Assembly (NCBI GenBank): GCA_003559755.1
Contig: PWKM01000274.1
Location: forward strand, 1-10,767
Direction of reading: 5' to 3'
Length of the DNA stretch: 10,767 nt
Source of the DNA: Planctomycetota bacterium
GTDB taxonomy: Bacteria > Planctomycetota > PUPC01
Part shown: positions 8,019 through 10,767 of the stretch, in pieces
Layout of the letters: the number at the start of each line of letters is the position of its first letter
Position numbering within the stretch: the stretch's first letter is position 1
Program-made: the position numbers and the translations under genes
Notes under the pieces: model-generated
Told to the model about the DNA's origin: nothing
Databases searched by the model: none
The model's input: only the letters and a program-made list of their open reading frames with translations

Positions 8019-8071
8019 ATCGCCCCGCAAGCTGTTGGTAGTCGGTTTCGTTCGTGTGGGCCATGGCGGTT

Positions 8072-8368
8072 CTATGAGGACTCGATGACCACGGGCACTT
8101 TATACGCCTCGTCCGTCTTGTCGGGTGCATTTGCCAGGGCATCTTCCCGAGGGGCGGAGTCCTCGACGGTATCCTGGCGGAAGACGTTCCGCAGGTCGAG
8201 CGGATGTGCGAGCGGCTCGACGCCGGTGGTGTCGAGCGAGTTGAGCACCTCGAAGTAGCCGATGATCTTGTCGAGCTGTTCCTGGAAGCCGGCGAGTTCC
8301 TCGTCGGACAGGATGAGCTTTGACAGGTCTGCGACCTGTTCGACGGTGTCGGTGGTGATTCGGGTCAT
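8072..8368 (-). CDS. gatC: Aspartyl/glutamyl-tRNA amidotransferase subunit C
   Basis: A small 98-residue subunit that wraps around the GatA-GatB interface and stabilises the complex. It begins with the predicted helical segment of the family (VEQVADLSKLILSDEE, 9-24) and continues through FQEQLDKIIGYFEVLNSLD to the hallmark VEPLAHPLDLRNVFR (50-64). It then has REDALANAP (74-82) and a C-terminal KVPVVIE, all typical of GatC. The length is normal. The ATG has GGAG at 8374-8377, five bases upstream. It follows the zinc-ribbon gene by only 19 bp, leaving little room for a separate promoter. Confidence 0.95.
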   Translation of the reverse strand: MTRITTDTVEQVADLSKLILSDEELAGFQEQLDKIIGYFEVLNSLDTTGVEPLAHPLDLRNVFRQDTVEDSAPREDALANAPDKTDEAYKVPVVIESS

Positions 8369-8387
8369 GGGCTCTCCGTGGTCGGGG

Positions 8388-9098
8388 CTAGGCGTTCGTA
8401 TCGAGGTATAGGATTCGGCCGCAGGAATGGCAGGTGACCAGGTCGGACCCTCTGCGGAGCTGGGCCATGGTCTCCGGTCGCAGCTTCATGAAGCATCCCT
8501 GGCAGGCGCCCAGGACAGCGGGGACCATCGCGGTCTGGCCGCGCCGCCCGATCAGCCGCTCATATTTTGCGAGTATATCCCTGGCGACGGGTTTTGCCGC
8601 CTCGTCGCGTTTCTTGTGGAGTTCGGCGACCTCGGCCTGTGCCTTCTTCAGCTCCTTTTCGAGCTCCTTGCGCTTCTCGGCTACTTCGCTTTCGGCCTGT
8701 TCGACCTGTGCGGCCAGCCGGTCGCGCTCTTCCTTCTCGCGGTCGAGGGTCTGCATCTGGCTGATGACTTCGTCTTCGAGGCGGGTGTTCTCCGCCTCCT
8801 TGGCGAGGATTTCGCGCTGCAAGCTCTGGAATTCTTTGTTCGAGCTCGCCTGGTTGACCTGTTGCCGGAGTTTGGTCACCTTCTCTTCGGCGTCGCGCAG
8901 TTCGCGTTCTTTGGTTTCGGTTTTGGCCTGGAAGTCCAGCAGTTCCAGTTTTTTCTGCTCCAGCCGCTCCCGAGCGTCCTCGACGGCCTGCTCTTCCTGC
9001 TTGATCTGTCTGGGGATTTGCTCTGCCTGCTCTTCGAGGTCGAAAATGCGAGCGTCAAGTGCGGCCACGCGTTTCAGCGCCTGAAGGTCGTCCGACAT
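8388..9098 (-). CDS. Coiled-coil protein with C-terminal C4 zinc ribbon (COG1579/zf-RING_7 type)
   Basis: A soluble 236-residue protein. Residues about 10-180 are a long, charged, heptad-rich coiled coil (E, K, Q, L and A rich) with a central turn marked by NKEFQSLQREI (88-98), characteristic of this family. The C-terminal part from about 190 holds a zinc ribbon with C199-x2-C202 and C223-x2-C226. Family members are widespread and mostly uncharacterised. From memory, Helicobacter pylori HP0958 and Chlamydia CT398 bind sigma-54, and HP0958 also binds flagellin mRNA. The role here is not known. Its position directly after rpoD (28 bp) and before gatC (19 bp) suggests a link to transcription or translation, but that is inference. 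The ATG is supported by AGGAG at 9105-9109, six bases upstream. No membrane segment or signal peptide is seen. Confidence 0.88.
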   Translation of the reverse strand: MSDDLQALKRVAALDARIFDLEEQAEQIPRQIKQEEQAVEDARERLEQKKLELLDFQAKTETKERELRDAEEKVTKLRQQVNQASSNKEFQSLQREILAKEAENTRLEDEVISQMQTLDREKEERDRLAAQVEQAESEVAEKRKELEKELKKAQAEVAELHKKRDEAAKPVARDILAKYERLIGRRGQTAMVPAVLGACQGCFMKLRPETMAQLRRGSDLVTCHSCGRILYLDTNA

Positions 9099-9126
9099 TA
9101 AGGTCTCCTGTTACCGAGGGGGGTGG

Positions 9127-10767
9127 TTATGTTCCTTCGATGAATCCCTCCAACCGACGGCTGCGGATCGGGTGCTGGAGCTTCCGAAGCGCTTTGGCCT
9201 CGATCTGCCGGACCCGCTCGCGGGTCACTTTGAACCGCTTGCCGACCTCTTCGAGAGTATATGTATATCCGCCGCCGATTCCATAGCGAAGTTTCATGAT
9301 TTCTCGCTCCCGATGGGTGAGCGTGTTGAGCACCTGCTCGATCTTCTCCTTGAGCATCTCGTGTGCGGCGGCCGAGACGGGCGATTCGGCGGCCTCGTCC
9401 TCGATGAAGTCGCCGAAATAGCTGTCTTCGCTCTCGCCGATGGGCCGATCGAGGGAGATGGGCGGGCGCGAGATCTTGAGTACGCGCTTCGCCTCTTCCA
9501 CCGGGATGCCCGCCTCATCGGCCACCTCGTCGATGCTCGGCGCCCGGCCGTACATCTGGAGGAGCTGCCGCTGCACGTTGCGGAGCCGGCTCATTGTCTC
9601 GATCATGTGGACCGGTATGCGGATGGTCCGGGCCTGGTCGGCGATGCTGCGGGTGATCGCCTGGCGAATCCACCAGGTGGCGTAGGTGCTGAACTTGTAG
9701 CCGCGCCGGTACTCGTATTTTTCGACGGCCTTCATCAGCCCGGTGTTGCCCTCCTGGATCAGGTCGAGGAAGCTGAGGCCGCGGTTGCGGTATTTCTTGG
9801 CGATGCTGACCACCAGCCGGAGGTTGCCGCCGGAGAGCTTGCGCTTGGCCTGCTCGTAGGCCCGGTGTCGGCGGTCGATCTTCTCGATGCGGTCCTTGAA
9901 CTCGTCCGGCTCCTCCCGGGCTTCGAGGACCAGGGCCTCCAGTTCGCCCTTGACCTCGCGGATGCGTGCGGTGTTGCTGTTGCGTTTCCCCAGCTCGCGG
10001 AGTGACCGCAGGCACCACTGCATCCGGCGGTTTATCTGCCTCAGGTGGGCCATCACCGGCTCCACCTTGTCGGTCCGCAGGTTGAGTTCCTCGATGAGCC
10101 GGACGCCGCGCGACCGGCTCTCGGCGAGCCGGCGGCGTGCCGCCTCCTGCCCGGCCTTGCTGCCCCGGCGCTCGTGGACGATTGCGAAGTCCTCCCGGTT
10201 GCGCTCCAGCATCTTGACCAGGGTGTTCATGTTCTCCGGAATCCGGTCGATGATCTCTTCCTTCTCGAACTCGATGTCCGGGCTGCCGATCTTCAGCGTC
10301 TTGTCGAACGGGACATCCCCCAGATGCACGTCGCGCAGGATGTCAACGGCCATCTCGACGGCGATGTCGGACTCGAGTACCGTCTCCCGGAACGCATTCC
10401 GGGTCTCCTCGATCTGCATCGCCAAGCTGATCTCCTGCTCGCGGGTGAGCAGCGGGATCTCGCCCATCTGGGTGAGGTACATGCGAACGGGGTCGTCGAC
10501 GCGGTCCGATGAGTCGTCGTCGTCCTCATCGTCCTCGTCCTCGATCCGCTCGGCGTCGCGCCGTTTCGCCTCCTCCGTATCAACGATCTCGATGCCCCGC
10601 TGATCGAGAGCGACCAGCACCTCGTCAATCTGATCGACCTCGACTGTGTCCTCTGGGAGGGTCTCGTTCAACTCGACGTAGGTGAGGTATCCTTTCTCCT
10701 CGCCCTCGGCGATGAGGGCCTTCAATGCCCGCTCGAGAGTCGCACCCAGTACGCCGGACAGGTCGGC
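9127..10767 (-). CDS. rpoD: Primary RNA polymerase sigma factor RpoD (5' end outside window)
   Basis: The housekeeping sigma-70 factor that directs RNA polymerase to -35/-10 promoters. The frame is open to the window edge, giving 546 visible residues. The internal TTG at 10725 is unlikely to be the start, because 14 further in-frame codons precede it and continue a region 1.1-like sequence. Numbering from the window edge: region 1.1 about 1-65 (including KGYLTYVELNETLPED); acidic tract about 76-88; region 1.2 DPVRMYLTQMGEIPLLTREQE (92-112, quoted in part as DPVRMYLTQMGEIPLL); a non-conserved spacer of about 190 residues; regions 2.1-2.4 about 309-379 with YKFSTYATWWIRQAI (357-371); region 3 RIPVHMIETMSR (383-394); region 4.2 helix-turn-helix LEEVGKRFKVTRERVRQIEA (505-524). 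Full region 1.1 and the spacer mark a group 1 factor. Its wording resembles planctomycete RpoD. Genes downstream follow without a terminator. Confidence 0.96.
   Translation of the reverse strand, partial: ADLSGVLGATLERALKALIAEGEEKGYLTYVELNETLPEDTVEVDQIDEVLVALDQRGIEIVDTEEAKRRDAERIEDEDDEDDDDSSDRVDDPVRMYLTQMGEIPLLTREQEISLAMQIEETRNAFRETVLESDIAVEMAVDILRDVHLGDVPFDKTLKIGSPDIEFEKEEIIDRIPENMNTLVKMLERNREDFAIVHERRGSKAGQEAARRRLAESRSRGVRLIEELNLRTDKVEPVMAHLRQINRRMQWCLRSLRELGKRNSNTARIREVKGELEALVLEAREEPDEFKDRIEKIDRRHRAYEQAKRKLSGGNLRLVVSIAKKYRNRGLSFLDLIQEGNTGLMKAVEKYEYRRGYKFSTYATWWIRQAITRSIADQARTIRIPVHMIETMSRLRNVQRQLLQMYGRAPSIDEVADEAGIPVEEAKRVLKISRPPISLDRPIGESEDSYFGDFIEDEAAESPVSAAAHEMLKEKIEQVLNTLTHREREIMKLRYGIGGGYTYTLEEVGKRFKVTRERVRQIEAKALRKLQHPIRSRRLEGFIEGT
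10504..10542 (-). repeat. GAN-triplet tract encoding an acidic run in RpoD
   Basis: A run of GAC/GAG/GAT codons, read on the - strand, encodes 11 acidic residues and two serines between regions 1.1 and 1.2 of RpoD. It is an imperfect triplet repeat and could change length by slippage without a frameshift. Acidic linkers here are common in primary sigma factors. Confidence 0.6.

Noticed and set aside
8019..8030. A TTG start for gatA four codons upstream (8030)
   Set aside because: The ATG at 8018 gives the expected family N-terminus and is nearer to the only G-rich stretch.
8427..9101. A + strand frame of 224 codons rich in L and F, looking like a membrane protein
   Set aside because: It is the complement of the E/K/Q-rich coiled-coil gene; antisense of Glu/Lys codons yields Leu/Phe codons.
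10723..10725. TTG at 10725 as the rpoD start
   Set aside because: The frame continues open to the window edge, and the extra residues fit the start of region 1.1, so the gene is treated as cut by the edge.

Overview
The window is a compact, high-G+C bacterial chromosomal segment carrying nine protein genes and almost no spare DNA; no intergenic stretch exceeds about 120 bp. Nothing in it looks mobile, viral, CRISPR-related or recently acquired: every gene belongs to a recognisable core family. The best guess for the host is a member of the Planctomycetota, perhaps Phycisphaerae. This rests on remembered resemblance of the primary sigma factor (its region 1.2 wording and the segment between regions 1.2 and 2.1) to planctomycete RpoD. 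It is an inference from memory, not a search result. A B12-dependent ribonucleotide reductase and an Rnf-type ion-pumping complex suggest a lifestyle that is at least partly anaerobic.

Left end (1-1870, + strand): a promoter with a perfect TATAAT box sits inside a 29-bp dyad, followed after a very short leader by nrdJ, the adenosylcobalamin-dependent (class II) ribonucleotide reductase. It is the only + strand gene. It converges, with 15 bp between the stop codons, on the - strand genes that fill the rest of the window.

Middle (1886-5100, - strand): read right to left, rnfE, rnfA and rnfB are followed by an Fpg/Nei-family DNA glycosylase gene. rnfE and rnfA overlap by ATGA. rnfB follows after 109 bp and starts at TTG with a strong ribosome binding site. 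A near-consensus promoter (TTGACT, 16 bp, TATAAT) lies in the 116-bp gap just upstream of rnfE, with a perfect 12-bp palindrome filling most of its spacer. The usual partners rnfC, rnfD and rnfG are not next to these genes.

Right part (5101-10767, - strand): rpoD (primary sigma factor, 5' end cut by the window edge), a coiled-coil C4 zinc-ribbon protein of the COG1579 type, then gatC, gatA and gatB. Spacings are 28, 19, 53 and 8 bp, consistent with one transcript. GatCAB makes Gln-tRNA(Gln) and/or Asn-tRNA(Asn) by transamidation, so this block couples transcription initiation with translation supply.

No wholly new system is evident. The items most worth checking are the operator-like dyad on the nrdJ promoter, the palindrome in the rnfE promoter, the split rnf gene set, the substituted DNA-intercalation motif in the glycosylase, the loop insertion in RnfA, and the sigma-factor-adjacent zinc-ribbon protein.
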